This document shows, one piece after another, positions 35,702 through 45,012 of a stretch of 64,000 bases of DNA; within the stretch, counting starts at the first letter, position 1, and every line of letters begins with the position of its first letter. The position numbers and the translations under genes were made by a program. Below the pieces are notes generated by a model, which ran no database searches, was not told the origin of the DNA, and was given only the letters and a program-made list of their open reading frames with translations. The stretch lies in assembly GCA_934270475.1 (NCBI GenBank), contig CAKQPS010000005.1, positions 84,651 to 148,650 on the forward strand, written 5' to 3'. This stretch comes from an uncultured Alphaproteobacteria bacterium. GTDB lineage: Bacteria; Pseudomonadota; Alphaproteobacteria; RF32; CAG-239.

Positions 35702-36669
35702 TAAAACCACCCGTCAAAATTAAACCAACTAGAACTTTTTTCCTGAGCTTTTGCTGCAGCTTCTGCTTGCTTTGACTGCAGTTTGCGCCAATCGCTCGGT
35801 CTATAAAAACGCCCGCGCCACAAACCTTTGGACTCTGCGCGAGCTTGCTTTTCATACGGTACATAAACACTGGTGTTTTTAGTATAAGCCACCGCCCAGC
35901 CGGCGCCGACAACCGCTGCCGCCACATCATATTGTCCTAAAAAACAAACACCGGTCGCCCGATGTTGCACTACATTTCCCAAAATATGACATTTAACTTC
36001 ACGACCGTTCAGCCAATTTTGCAGCCAGGTAATTGCCTTATGCCCGCAAGAATAGGATAATCCGTGAGAATCCGAACAAGTTTGATTAGGATTCGGCGCA
36101 TCAGCCCCCAGCAGTTTAATATTTATGCCTTTTACGCGCAACACACTGCCGGTAATCACCCTAGGTACGCCTGTAACCTCGGGATAATCCAGCGGATTAA
36201 AATTGCTTATCTGCGTTAGTTCAGATTCGTTTTTTCCAAATATGCTGGAAATTTTCGAAAAAAAACCGCCCTCTTCTACCGGTTCGCCGCCGGCAGAGTC
36301 GTTTACGGCAGTTTGTTCTAATTCGGCAAGCTTTTGCTCGTCAGAATTGCTGTCCTGTGAATATCCTGCCGGCATTTCATTTTCGCTGAAAGCCTGCTGA
36401 ACCATTTTGCCGCCAGCGCTGTCCGAACCGATAATTCCCAAGCAATACAAAATAAACAGCACCACCGCGCCGATAATTGCAAAAGAAAAGAAAAAGCTGA
36501 CCGTCGACCACATAATTTTGAATAAAATGTACAAAACTACAAATGCAATTACTACACTGACAAAACCCATTCCCTGCAGTGACGTATTATCGCTTTGCGT
36601 GCCGGCGCCGCCATAATACATCAAAGTGGCAAACAATAAGCACAAAAACACTTTTTTTACAAAAAACAT
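35701..36669 (-). CDS. Membrane-anchored protein with a staphylococcal nuclease-like domain, likely altered active site
   Basis: The ATG at 36669 is chosen: AAGGA lies eight bases upstream, and the longer frame to 36762 would run into the upstream gene. The N-terminus has three hydrophobic segments (residues about 5-90), then a Ser/Glu-rich linker. An SNase-like fold from about 165 to 290 follows, recognisable from LLGADAPN, CGHKAITWLQNWL, GWAVAYTKN and KGLWRGRF. The canonical motif DAPE, which holds the catalytic Glu, reads DAPN here, and no YGR is seen, so nuclease activity is doubtful. The tail is Ala/Gln/Lys-rich. Confidence 0.75.
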   Translation of the reverse strand: MFFVKKVFLCLLFATLMYYGGAGTQSDNTSLQGMGFVSVVIAFVVLYILFKIMWSTVSFFFSFAIIGAVVLFILYCLGIIGSDSAGGKMVQQAFSENEMPAGYSQDSNSDEQKLAELEQTAVNDSAGGEPVEEGGFFSKISSIFGKNESELTQISNFNPLDYPEVTGVPRVITGSVLRVKGINIKLLGADAPNPNQTCSDSHGLSYSCGHKAITWLQNWLNGREVKCHILGNVVQHRATGVCFLGQYDVAAAVVGAGWAVAYTKNTSVYVPYEKQARAESKGLWRGRFYRPSDWRKLQSKQAEAAAKAQEKSSSWFNFDGWF

Positions 36670-36727
36670 AGGCAAAATCCTTATAATAACTTGCTGTATT
36701 AGAACATAGTTTTTACACTTATGCAAG

Positions 36728-38491
36728 CTATTTATAAAGTTTTGGCAGCGGTTCAGTTTCACTTTTTTGTTTTTGCACGCTTTCTGCCTGCTTGATTGTT
36801 TGTAAAATTACTTTTTCATCAATATGTTCTTCTTTGCCGCCATACAGAATATTATTCAGTTTTTGCAGCTGCTCGTCAAATTTGGGTTCAGAAACCGCTT
36901 TAGCCACATCTTCCAAATTGTTGACATTTTGAGTTTTATAGTTTTGCTGTCCCCAAAGCACTAAATTATCCCGCAGCGCGCGATAATCTTTGTCTGCAAA
37001 ATTTTTATGCAGAACAGAAGCTGCATTATGGCTTTTAACCTCTTTTTCACATATTTTTTCTGAACGGCGTCGCAAAAGCAGACTGCATAACGCGCCCAAA
37101 ATAAAAGCGCCGATAACTAAAGCCAACACATTTTCTTTAGAAAATTCGTTTTTTTCTGCCGGCTGGCTTTCACTTTTTTCTGCTGGTTGCCGGCTTATAT
37201 TTTGTTCCTTCTTATCTGCATTTATATTTTGTTCATTTTGCAAATTATCGATTGCAGCTCCGCCTTCGACAAAAACTTTTTCGGCTGGAATAACGGCTGT
37301 TTCTGCTTTTCCGGTTTTAACATTAAACCAATTTATTTTAATTTCCGGCAAAATCTGCTCACCGCCTTTTTGCGGAATATACACCACGCGGTTTATAGAT
37401 TGAGCCACAACTTTATCATCATATATTTTAGCTTCTAATTCAGGATTTTCCGGATAAATCTTAAAACTTTCATTATCGGCAAAATCCAGTTCAGGCAGCT
37501 GAGTTTCCGCCACTCCGACGGCTAAAACAGCTATCTGCCGCGATACGGTTTCCCCAACCTTAAACAGCGGCTTTTTCTCATTCCAAAAGGCTTTAGCCTT
37601 CACCGCCTCCGCTGGCAGCCACCAGCCGTTTTCCCTTGCCGGCAGCACGTCTATTTTCACCGGTTTAGTATATAATTCCACCGGTTCTTGCGTACCGAAC
37701 ATCTCGTCAAAATCCACATTCATCAGCTGAAACAAGCTGTTTACCCCCTGATGCAGCAGCGGATGATTTTTTGCTTTGTCAAAACCCATATAAAAACCAT
37801 TCACTTTTACTGCCGGAATTTCCTGCGGTCCGCTTTTCTGCGGAAACAGAGCATAGTAAAATTTAACAACCCGTTCACCGTTCTGCTGTGTTATTTCCGG
37901 CTTTTTTAAGGTCTTGACTATCCAATCTTCAGCATTAACGAATTTCGGCTCTTCGGTCAGCTGCAGCCCAACCCTATCTTTCAGCGACAACACTGCGTTA
38001 ATTTCCTGCTGAACATATGTTTTTTGAGCGCTTACCGCTAAATCAACGCTGAATTTATTTGCTTCCGCCAGCTGATTATCATTTTGAATATTGCCGTTTT
38101 TCTTTGCCGAAACGCTGATATTGCTCCCAGCCGGAAGCACCTTAATTTTAAGCGGTTTGCTGCTGTATGAGCCAATGCTGACAGCCGGAATTTCCAACTC
38201 TCCCTCATATTTCGGCATCAGTCCAATATCCCAATCCGTCTGTTCAGAGCTTTTACCATTGATATAGCTTATCTGCGTTGAGCTTGAAGTAGAATAAATA
38301 CTAAAATCTTTTTGCAAAACACTCAAATCCGGCTGCATAGAGCTGCCGTTTTTACCGTCAAAAGACAAATTAAGGTTAAAAACTTCTCCCAGCGGCACGG
38401 TTGTATTGTCTACTGACGCCGTCAAAGCTTCGGCATTAACAGCTGATATTTTTATAAGCGCCAAAGCGCAAACCAACACTAACTTTTTCAT
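36728..38491 (-). CDS. BatD-family protein
   Basis: A 587-residue envelope protein of the Bat (aerotolerance) cluster. It has a signal peptide (residues 1-20, ending VNAEA), Ig-like beta domains beginning with the family-typical TVPLGEVFNLNLSFDG, a conserved QTDWDIGLMPKYEGEL strand, and a membrane helix near residues 455-480 followed by a cytoplasmic tail. It follows batB/C by 12 bases. Bat proteins have been linked to envelope stress resistance, but the mechanism is not settled. Confidence 0.85.
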   Translation of the reverse strand: MKKLVLVCALALIKISAVNAEALTASVDNTTVPLGEVFNLNLSFDGKNGSSMQPDLSVLQKDFSIYSTSSSTQISYINGKSSEQTDWDIGLMPKYEGELEIPAVSIGSYSSKPLKIKVLPAGSNISVSAKKNGNIQNDNQLAEANKFSVDLAVSAQKTYVQQEINAVLSLKDRVGLQLTEEPKFVNAEDWIVKTLKKPEITQQNGERVVKFYYALFPQKSGPQEIPAVKVNGFYMGFDKAKNHPLLHQGVNSLFQLMNVDFDEMFGTQEPVELYTKPVKIDVLPARENGWWLPAEAVKAKAFWNEKKPLFKVGETVSRQIAVLAVGVAETQLPELDFADNESFKIYPENPELEAKIYDDKVVAQSINRVVYIPQKGGEQILPEIKINWFNVKTGKAETAVIPAEKVFVEGGAAIDNLQNEQNINADKKEQNISRQPAEKSESQPAEKNEFSKENVLALVIGAFILGALCSLLLRRRSEKICEKEVKSHNAASVLHKNFADKDYRALRDNLVLWGQQNYKTQNVNNLEDVAKAVSEPKFDEQLQKLNNILYGGKEEHIDEKVILQTIKQAESVQKQKSETEPLPKLYK

Positions 38492-38503
38492 ATTAACCTC
38501 GCT

Positions 38504-40324
38504 TTACTTTTCATATCTTCTTTTAGCATATTCTTTTTGAATCAACGCCCGCAGCAAACCGCCTTTATCGTCAGGAATCTGTCTGAATTTCTGCAATTTA
38601 GCACGCATTTTTTCTTGCACTTCCGGTGACTGTTTATCATTCACCCCAATAGCTTGCTGCTGTTGCTCTTCGCCTTTTTTATCTTCCCCTGCTTGTTGCT
38701 GAACATCAGCCTCGTTTTCTTTATCAGATTTTTTATCCAGCTTATTGCTGTTGCTTTCCGACTGCCGAGTTTCATTGTTTTTTTGTTCATTTTCTGTTTG
38801 CTGAGTCTTGTCCTGTTTTTCAGAGCCTTGCTGACTGTCAGCCTGCTGCTGGTCGTTGCCGTCAGCCTTTGCTTGCTGTCCGCTTTGCTGTTTTTGCTGT
38901 TCGCCGTTTTCTTGTTGATTTTGTTTATTTTGCTCCTGCTTTTCATCTGCTTGCTGCTGACTAGCACCATTTTGCGCAGACTGTTGTTGCTTTTGCTGTT
39001 CCTTATTCTGCTGCTTTTGATTCTGCTTGTCTTGTTTTTGCTGTTGATTTTGCTGCTGCTTTTGTTTTTTCAAATATTCCAAATTAAACTTTGCATCGGG
39101 AAAATCTGCTTGTTTTTGCAAAGCCTCTTCATATTTTTTTATAGCTTCGTCGATTTTTCCGCCTTTAGCTAAAGCGTTGCCTTGATTATACAGTGAAACT
39201 GCATCATCATTTTGCGCATATTTTTCATACGCTTCTTGATAGTCTCCGTTTTTATACTCGGCTGCGGCTTTCCACTGCAAATCCGTAAATTTTTCTGCCG
39301 CCGCTGCATAATTTTGCTTGTCAAATTCCCGCATTGCCTCTTGATTGTCATTCAAAAACCAACCGGCATACGCATTTGTTCCAAACAGCAGACAAAGCAG
39401 CAACACTGCCGCGCCCTTGCGGAAACACCCCAGCAAAAACAGCGCCGGAATCCACAGCAAATACCAGCCCATATCTTCCCAAACCGTTTGCATATTTTTA
39501 CTTTGTTTAATTTCTTTTGCCGTTATGTCGTTGATTTTTTTAATCAGCGGAGCATAACTCTGATTATAGTTCAAAAACACTCCCTGCCCTTTTTCGGCAA
39601 CCATTTCCAGTTTTTCCACCGCTTTAGCGCTGACATTGATTATATTCACCTCAAATCCGTGTTCTGCCGCCTTAGCCGCCGCCGTCAGCGCCGCATCAAA
39701 GCGTTCTTCCACATTTGAAGTAATCACAATCAAATTGCCGCTCGGCACTCCGCTCTCCTGCATACGAGAAACCGCAAAATCAATAGCCCTGTCCAAACGG
39801 TCGCCGTCTTCCGGCATAATATTCATCTGCAGCGCCGGCAGCATATTGTCAATAATTGAAACATCTTCCACCAGCGGAGTAACCATAAACGGCTCTTTGC
39901 TATACACAATCAATCCGCTTTCCGTATTGTTCAAAGCCTTGGTTAAATCTTTAATAACATATTTAGCACGTTCAATCCGGCTGGGCGAAACATCTTTATT
40001 CCACATTTCTCCCGACATATTCAGCAGAATCATCACCGGATTTTCCACGCTCAGCGCCGGCTGTTCTTTTTTTATCCAAGTCGGACCGGCTAATGCCAGC
40101 ACCAAAAACAAAGAAATCAGCGCCAAAAGAAAAGAACTAAATTTTGTCTTTTTGAGTTTTTCGTTTTTCACCAGCAAAAAATCCAGCAAATTTTCATCGC
40201 ATACTTTCCGCCATGCCGATTGCACCGCTGTTTGGCGATAAGCCATAACATAAATCAGCAGCGGAAGAAACAGCCCGATAAGCCACCATGGGCGTAAAAA
40301 ATGGAAATCCTGCAACCAAGCCAT
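38504..40324 (-). CDS. BatB-BatC fusion: von Willebrand domain, TPR repeats and a Gln-rich region
   Basis: The ATG at 40324 (MAWLQDF) has AAAGG nine bases upstream, better than the earlier start at 40348. Order: two membrane helices near the N-terminus, a vWA domain (about 85-290), another helix (about 300-320), TPR repeats (about 340-415), then a Gln/Lys/Asn-rich stretch (about 418-561) and a conserved end, KFRQIPDDKGGLLRALIQ, typical of BatC. The MIDAS motif is degenerate: the DxSxS position reads NMSGE, so metal binding is doubtful. It overlaps the batA end region closely and would work in the membrane with BatA and BatD. Confidence 0.87.
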   Translation of the reverse strand: MAWLQDFHFLRPWWLIGLFLPLLIYVMAYRQTAVQSAWRKVCDENLLDFLLVKNEKLKKTKFSSFLLALISLFLVLALAGPTWIKKEQPALSVENPVMILLNMSGEMWNKDVSPSRIERAKYVIKDLTKALNNTESGLIVYSKEPFMVTPLVEDVSIIDNMLPALQMNIMPEDGDRLDRAIDFAVSRMQESGVPSGNLIVITSNVEERFDAALTAAAKAAEHGFEVNIINVSAKAVEKLEMVAEKGQGVFLNYNQSYAPLIKKINDITAKEIKQSKNMQTVWEDMGWYLLWIPALFLLGCFRKGAAVLLLCLLFGTNAYAGWFLNDNQEAMREFDKQNYAAAAEKFTDLQWKAAAEYKNGDYQEAYEKYAQNDDAVSLYNQGNALAKGGKIDEAIKKYEEALQKQADFPDAKFNLEYLKKQKQQQNQQQKQDKQNQKQQNKEQQKQQQSAQNGASQQQADEKQEQNKQNQQENGEQQKQQSGQQAKADGNDQQQADSQQGSEKQDKTQQTENEQKNNETRQSESNSNKLDKKSDKENEADVQQQAGEDKKGEEQQQQAIGVNDKQSPEVQEKMRAKLQKFRQIPDDKGGLLRALIQKEYAKRRYEK

Positions 40325-40325
40325 T

Positions 40326-41333
40326 TTATTTAACCTTTCTTGAAACAATCAGCCACAGCACAAACAAAAGCAACGCCGCTGCCGCCGGAACCGGATATAA
40401 TTCCTTAACTTCCTGCACATAACGTCCATCGACAGCCCGCGGCTCAAGCTTGTCAATTCTATCATAAATTTGCACCAAAGAATTAACATCTTTAGCTCTG
40501 AAATAATTGCCTTGCGTTTCTTTTGCCAGCGCCTTCAAGCTTTTTTCATCCAGGCCTTTATCCACAGGTATACTGAACAGCCCGCCGAAAAATACTTCAT
40601 TATCGCTGCCGGCGCCGATGGTATAAATTTTAACGCCTTCTTCTTTTGCCAAAGCTATAGCCTGCGGCAGAGACAAACTGCCGTCATTATTTTCACCGTC
40701 CGTCAGCAAAATAATTACCTTATTTTCAGGCTTTCCGGCGGATTCTGCCAAATTTTTCAGCGCCACGCCGACGGCATCGCCGATAGATGTTGAATTTCCA
40801 GCCATACCTGCATCGGCTGTCTGCAGCATTTCTTTTACCGATTGTTTGTCATAGGTCAACGGCGCTTGTAAATATGCTCTAGTACCAAACAAAACCAAAC
40901 CGATTCTATCGGCTGTCCTTCTGTCTATAAAATCCGACACCACGCTTTTTACCGCTGTCAAACGGCTGTACATTTTCTTTTGATATTCAAAATCTTCTTC
41001 GCTCATAGAATTTGAAATATCCACCACCAGCAAAATATCCCGTCCTTCGTTTTTAACCGGTATCGGTTTTCCGGCCCATTGCGGACGGCACAAAGCAAAA
41101 ACGAGCAAACACCACGCCGCCAGCAATAAGACTCCGCGGATTCCGGCGGCAATTTTCGGACTGATAAGCGCATTGTTTCCGCTTTGCGTCTGAATCTGCT
41201 TAATATCTGCTAAAAATGGAATTTTCAAAGCTTCGCCGTATGTTCTTTTTAATGCCGGCAGCAAAAAATAAACCGCCAAAGGCAGCAACAGCAGCCACGC
41301 CGCCTCAGGACATGCCAAATGATTTATTGTCAT
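40326..41333 (-). CDS. BatA-family von Willebrand domain protein
   Basis: A 335-residue membrane protein with two N-terminal helices, a vWA domain with an intact MIDAS (LLVVDISNSMSEEDF, plus TDGENNDGS), and a C-terminal helix. The start ATG at 41333 has AGGAG seven bases upstream and overlaps the DUF4381 stop (ATGA). It is the metal-binding partner of the degenerate BatB/C protein. Confidence 0.9.
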   Translation of the reverse strand: MTINHLACPEAAWLLLLPLAVYFLLPALKRTYGEALKIPFLADIKQIQTQSGNNALISPKIAAGIRGVLLLAAWCLLVFALCRPQWAGKPIPVKNEGRDILLVVDISNSMSEEDFEYQKKMYSRLTAVKSVVSDFIDRRTADRIGLVLFGTRAYLQAPLTYDKQSVKEMLQTADAGMAGNSTSIGDAVGVALKNLAESAGKPENKVIILLTDGENNDGSLSLPQAIALAKEEGVKIYTIGAGSDNEVFFGGLFSIPVDKGLDEKSLKALAKETQGNYFRAKDVNSLVQIYDRIDKLEPRAVDGRYVQEVKELYPVPAAAALLLFVLWLIVSRKVK

Positions 41334-41782
41334 AGATTTGCTCCTATCCACCCAAGGCAAAACTTTCGCAATTCTGCCACATTATCAGCCGCAAACAAGG
41401 CGCTGTCCGCCGGAGCATACGGAGCGTCAATCAGCAAATCAGCCGTTTCCGAACTCAATTTATTTTTGGAGTGCTCATTCAAAAAATTAACCCAATTCTG
41501 TCCGGCATACGCCACTGCTTCAGGATAGCGGCTCACACAGATTCGCCGCAGCAGTTCCGACATAAAAACCGCAGCTTTTGCCGTATTTTCCGCCCCGTTT
41601 TTTTGCAGCAGATAGCGGGCGTAAATTTTTTTGCTGTTTTTTCTGAGCCACAGCACAATTTTAACTAAAGCAAAAATCAGCAGAACTGCCGCCAATACAG
41701 CCCACCAGCCATACGCCAACGGCAAAAAAGAAACTCCGTTTTCGGGCAAATGTATATCTTTCAATTCGGGTAAATTATCCAT
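41330..41782 (-). CDS. DUF4381 protein of the Bat cluster
   Basis: A 150-residue protein with one membrane helix (about residues 25-45, WWAVLAAVLLIFALV) and a cytoplasmic part with LLRRICVSRYP and LLIDAPYAP, the DUF4381 pattern. GAGAGG stands before the ATG at 41782. In complete clusters moxR and a DUF58 gene precede it. Here the next gene upstream is an M23 peptidase, so those are missing or elsewhere. Confidence 0.8.
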   Translation of the reverse strand: MDNLPELKDIHLPENGVSFLPLAYGWWAVLAAVLLIFALVKIVLWLRKNSKKIYARYLLQKNGAENTAKAAVFMSELLRRICVSRYPEAVAYAGQNWVNFLNEHSKNKLSSETADLLIDAPYAPADSALFAADNVAELRKFCLGWIGANL

Positions 41783-41870
41783 CTCCAAACCTCTCCCTTA
41801 TGCTATGTAAATTTAAGTTTTATCGCTGCAAATATCAAGTGTCAGATAAAGATTTGCCACAGCTAAGGTT

Positions 41871-43796
41871 TTATTTTCTTTTCGGTTTGCGTGAAATCTG
41901 CCGCACCAGCTGTAAAGATTTTGCCGCAGCCTCTTGTTCAGCCTGTGTTTTTCTAAGCGGACGAGCCGTCGGATATACCGGCTTTTGCTTGCTATTTACG
42001 GTTGTACTTTTTTCTTCTTCCGCCGCTTTATTTATTGTTTTTCCGGCAAAAATATCTTCTTTTTGTGGAATTGAAACACCTTTTTTATTAGAGATAACCT
42101 CAACAGGTTTCACATCAGCGCTGCTGCTTACAGCCTTTTTTTCCGATTTATTTTTTTCATTTTCTACTGCCTTTGGCTGTGCTGTTTCTGCTTTTGTTTT
42201 ATCATCTTTGTTTTCAACTGCGTTATTTTTTTGCATTTTCTGCAATTCCGCATTTTTTTCTGCAGCTTTGGTTTTAGCCTCTAAAGCTTCTTTTTTCTTT
42301 TCGGTGGCAGCCAGCTCCGTCGCTTTGATATTGTCAACTTTTTTCACGATTCGCTTAAACTCTGCCAGCTGTGTTCCGGTCAAATCATTGCCGGTTGCCA
42401 CTTTAGCTTTAAGCGGGTCGATTCGCTGCCCTTTGCGCAAAATTTCAAAGTGCAGGTGTGGTCCGGTCGAACGCCCCGTACTGCCGACATAACCAATAAT
42501 TTGACCTTTTTTCACTCTAACCCCTGGTTTCATACCATTAGCAAACTTCTGCATGTGTCCGTATGCGGTTTCATATTCCGAGTTATGGCGGATTTTGATA
42601 AAGTTGCCGTAACCATTCACATAGCGCGCCATTTCAACTGTTCCGGCGCCGCTGGCATAAATAGCGGTTCCGCGCGGAGCGGCATAGTCCACGCCGCTGT
42701 GGAATTTTGTGGTTTTATAAATCGGGTGGCGGCGATAACCGAACAAAGAAGAAATGCGGGCGTTGCGCATAGCCATCGGCTTTTTATCCAAACCAGTCTT
42801 TTTAGCTCCGCCTTTTTCATCATAATAATCCGCCGAACCGCCGCGCGGCTTATAGCGATAAAGCTTATAAGTTTTGCCGCTGACCGTAAATGAGGCAAAA
42901 ATTATGTCTCCAACGCTGACCACATCGCCGTTTGCGGTTTTATTAACTTCATATTTAACATTAAAAGTATCGCCTTTTTTAACATCGCGTCTAAAGTCAA
43001 TCAAATGTGCAAACATCTGCGTAACACGTCCGCAAAGTTTATACGGAACGCCGGATTTATTAAGCGAAGCGCTGACATTACCGGCAACTTTGCCTTTTAT
43101 GTCTTTAACTTCATAAACAAATTCTTCCTGCTCCACGCGTGCTTCAAATTGGTCGTATTCGTTAATTTGCAAAATATAGCGGGTGCCGCGCACTGGTTCA
43201 ATTACCAATGTATCAAGCGCTTCCAAAGATTTTGATTGCACATCGAAAGTTGCGGTCAGCTCAATATGCTGACCGGCTTTTAAATTACGCGCGTCATAAA
43301 CTTTTTTCAATGTGGCATAAGCTTCGTTAGCGCTTTTATTTTCCATTCCCAAATTAGTCAGAATACCAATAAAGTTATCCCCTGGATTCACCACAATCAC
43401 GCGGCGTTCTTTTTGATAAATTCCGTCAAAGCTTCCGGCTTGTTCAAACATTTTTGGTTTTGGCTGAATTGGCATAACCACGCTTTTTTTGCCGTTTTGG
43501 CTAATTCTATATTTTTTCACCAGCACGGCATCGTCGCTTAGTAATTTTATATTATTCACTTGGGCATACAAAACATCAAACGGATTGTCTTTAGCATCAT
43601 TAAATGCCGGAGTCATCACATCATTGCTAAAATCATATGTATCGTCAACTTCTTGCTGTTTAGCAACCGGCTCGCTGCTTTTGTTCAGCATAGAAACAAA
43701 CAAAGCGCAGGTCACAGCCACGGCATATCCTGCAAGCAGAATAGTTTCAATCCGGCGGCGGTACACTTTTTTTCTTAAATTTGTAAATTTTGGCAT
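41871..43796 (-). CDS. M23 murein endopeptidase with membrane anchor and long charged tail
   Basis: A 641-residue protein: N-terminal membrane helix (about 17-37), a middle region with an OapA/LysM-like stretch (VVNPGDNFIGILTNLG) and the lysostaphin-like M23 domain at about 365-460. The zinc ligands are in HSGVDYA and PHLHFEI with YGHM between, so all are present. The last 160 residues are Lys/Glu/Ala-rich, probably an extended coil. It resembles MepM/YebA, which cuts crosslinks during wall growth, apart from the tail. Confidence 0.9.
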   Translation of the reverse strand: MPKFTNLRKKVYRRRIETILLAGYAVAVTCALFVSMLNKSSEPVAKQQEVDDTYDFSNDVMTPAFNDAKDNPFDVLYAQVNNIKLLSDDAVLVKKYRISQNGKKSVVMPIQPKPKMFEQAGSFDGIYQKERRVIVVNPGDNFIGILTNLGMENKSANEAYATLKKVYDARNLKAGQHIELTATFDVQSKSLEALDTLVIEPVRGTRYILQINEYDQFEARVEQEEFVYEVKDIKGKVAGNVSASLNKSGVPYKLCGRVTQMFAHLIDFRRDVKKGDTFNVKYEVNKTANGDVVSVGDIIFASFTVSGKTYKLYRYKPRGGSADYYDEKGGAKKTGLDKKPMAMRNARISSLFGYRRHPIYKTTKFHSGVDYAAPRGTAIYASGAGTVEMARYVNGYGNFIKIRHNSEYETAYGHMQKFANGMKPGVRVKKGQIIGYVGSTGRSTGPHLHFEILRKGQRIDPLKAKVATGNDLTGTQLAEFKRIVKKVDNIKATELAATEKKKEALEAKTKAAEKNAELQKMQKNNAVENKDDKTKAETAQPKAVENEKNKSEKKAVSSSADVKPVEVISNKKGVSIPQKEDIFAGKTINKAAEEEKSTTVNSKQKPVYPTARPLRKTQAEQEAAAKSLQLVRQISRKPKRK

Positions 43797-43932
43797 ATCC
43801 GTTCCAATTCAACAATGCTGAAATGATGATATATTTTAGCCATCAATGCAAGTAGATAAATGGAGTTATACCAACAAAAACTGCTATTTTTCCACAAGAT
43901 ATATTTTTTTTTCAAAAAAGTAAAAAAAGTTC

Positions 43933-43961
43933 TTGCAATCTAAAAATTTATCCTATATAAA
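43933..43961 (+). promoter_or_regulatory. Promoter of tRNA-Asp
   Basis: TTGCAA (43933-43938), 17 bases, TATAAA (43956-43961), 14 bases before the mature tRNA. Confidence 0.65.
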
Positions 43962-43974
43962 AGCTCTTGTCGTT

Positions 43975-44051
43975 GGGGGCGTAGTTCAGTTGGTTAGAAT
44001 GCATGCCTGTCACGCATGAGGTCGCGAGTTCGAGCCTCGTCGCTCCCGCCA
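43975..44051 (+). tRNA. tRNA-Asp (anticodon GTC)
   Basis: Acceptor GGGGGCG pairs with CGCTCCC (one G-T pair). The anticodon loop CTGTCAC gives GTC, the T-loop TTCGAGC follows, and CCA is encoded. 77 bases. Confidence 0.95.
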
Positions 44052-44055
44052 ATAA

Positions 44056-44088
44056 GAAACCTTGTTGAAAAACAAGGTTTCTTTTTTG
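44056..44088 (+). terminator. Terminator of tRNA-Asp
   Basis: GAAACCTTGTT, loop GAAA, AACAAGGTTTC, then six T. Confidence 0.9.
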
Positions 44089-44096
44089 TATGTTTG

Positions 44097-44121
44097 TTGG
44101 CTCGAACGAGCGACCTCGGTT
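44097..44121 (-). repeat. Inverted, decayed copy of the tRNA-Asp T-arm region
   Basis: On the minus strand this reads GAGGTCGCTCGTTCGAGCC, against GAGGTCGCGAGTTCGAGCC in the tRNA (two differences in 19). It lies just past the terminator, so the tRNA 3' part, the terminator and this copy form one large inverted repeat. Confidence 0.65.
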
Positions 44122-44263
44122 TAACTCATATTTCATCTTCTAACACTTTCCCCTTCCAATAAAAACTAAAAATTTGTGTACTATGCTAAAAATGCTTGTG
44201 TTTACGGCTGATATTTTTTAAAATTACCGCCAGTTAATAACTTATATATAAAGGAGAAAAAAT

Positions 44264-44581
44264 ATGAAAAAATTGTTGGTTTTAGCTGTTGCCGCTGTTT
44301 TAGCCGCTGGTGCTGCCGAAGCAAAAATTGATTTGGTTTCTGCCGCTCAACAAGCACAAAATAAAATTGACGGCGTTACTCAAGCAAATGAAAACGCAAA
44401 AGCTAACTTAGAAGCCAAGAAAAAAGAATTAGAAGCAAAGCAAGCTGCTAAAAAGAAAGAATTAGAAGAAAAACAGGCTACGCAAAAAGCTGAACGTGAA
44501 GCTAAAGCCGCTGAACAGAAAAAAGCTTTGGAAGACACTAAAAATTCTTTAAACAACCTGAAAAATTCTTTCACAAAATAA
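44264..44581 (+). CDS. Small secreted coiled-coil protein
   Basis: A 105-residue protein with a clear signal peptide (residues 1-20, MKKLLVLAV...AEAK) and a mature part made of Lys/Glu/Ala/Gln-rich heptads, such as AKKKELEEKQA, predicted to be a long helix. AAGGAG is seven bases before the start. It has its own terminator. It is similar in plan to small Lpp-like or alanine-rich periplasmic helical proteins, but it has no lipobox. Function unknown. Confidence 0.75.
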   Translation: MKKLLVLAVAAVLAAGAAEAKIDLVSAAQQAQNKIDGVTQANENAKANLEAKKKELEAKQAAKKKELEEKQATQKAEREAKAAEQKKALEDTKNSLNNLKNSFTK

Positions 44582-44594
44582 TTCAGGTGCCCAT

Positions 44595-44639
44595 AAAAAA
44601 ATCTCCGGCTTACACAATTTGTAAGGCGGAGATTTTTTT
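44595..44639. terminator. Bidirectional terminator
   Basis: ATCTCCGGCTTAC and GTAAGGCGGAGAT arms between A- and T-runs, placed between two convergent genes. Confidence 0.85.
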
Positions 44640-44646
44640 GTTGCAT

Positions 44647-44928
44647 TTACTCATTCACAAAACGAATTTCCCATTTGTAATCGGCTTTTTTCCGCGGGAT
44701 AAAATAATATCCGGCAAGTTTGTTGTCTTTAAAAGCAATACGCCACGCTCCGGGAATCGTGTTGATAATCTCAAGGACAGGTTCTTTGCCGACAAGCCAT
44801 GTAGATTTGCTGCTGTACTGTCCGTTAAAAGTCAAAGAACTAGTGTTGTACCGAACTCTTTGCCCCTTCTTTAGCTGCACCTCAATCACTTTGTTTTCGG
44901 TCAGCTGATCAAGTCTGAATTTCTGCAT
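44647..44928 (-). CDS. Hypothetical small protein
   Basis: 93 residues without signal peptide or membrane helix, mildly basic, with a beta-rich pattern (KVIEVQLKKGQRVRY, then AWRIAFKDNK). I do not recognise a family. The convergent terminator and placement between other single-gene units support a real gene; the start is the first ATG of the frame. Confidence 0.5.
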   Translation of the reverse strand: MQKFRLDQLTENKVIEVQLKKGQRVRYNTSSLTFNGQYSSKSTWLVGKEPVLEIINTIPGAWRIAFKDNKLAGYYFIPRKKADYKWEIRFVNE

Positions 44929-45012
44929 AATTATTGTATTAAAAATTAAATATCACTGCCTGATATAGCTTGATATTTTTCAAATGTAAAGCATAATCCG
45001 CCGGAAATGCAG

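Noticed and set aside
43948..44136. Small minus-strand open frame covering tRNA-Asp.
   Set aside because: It is the translated complement of the tRNA, a frequent false gene.
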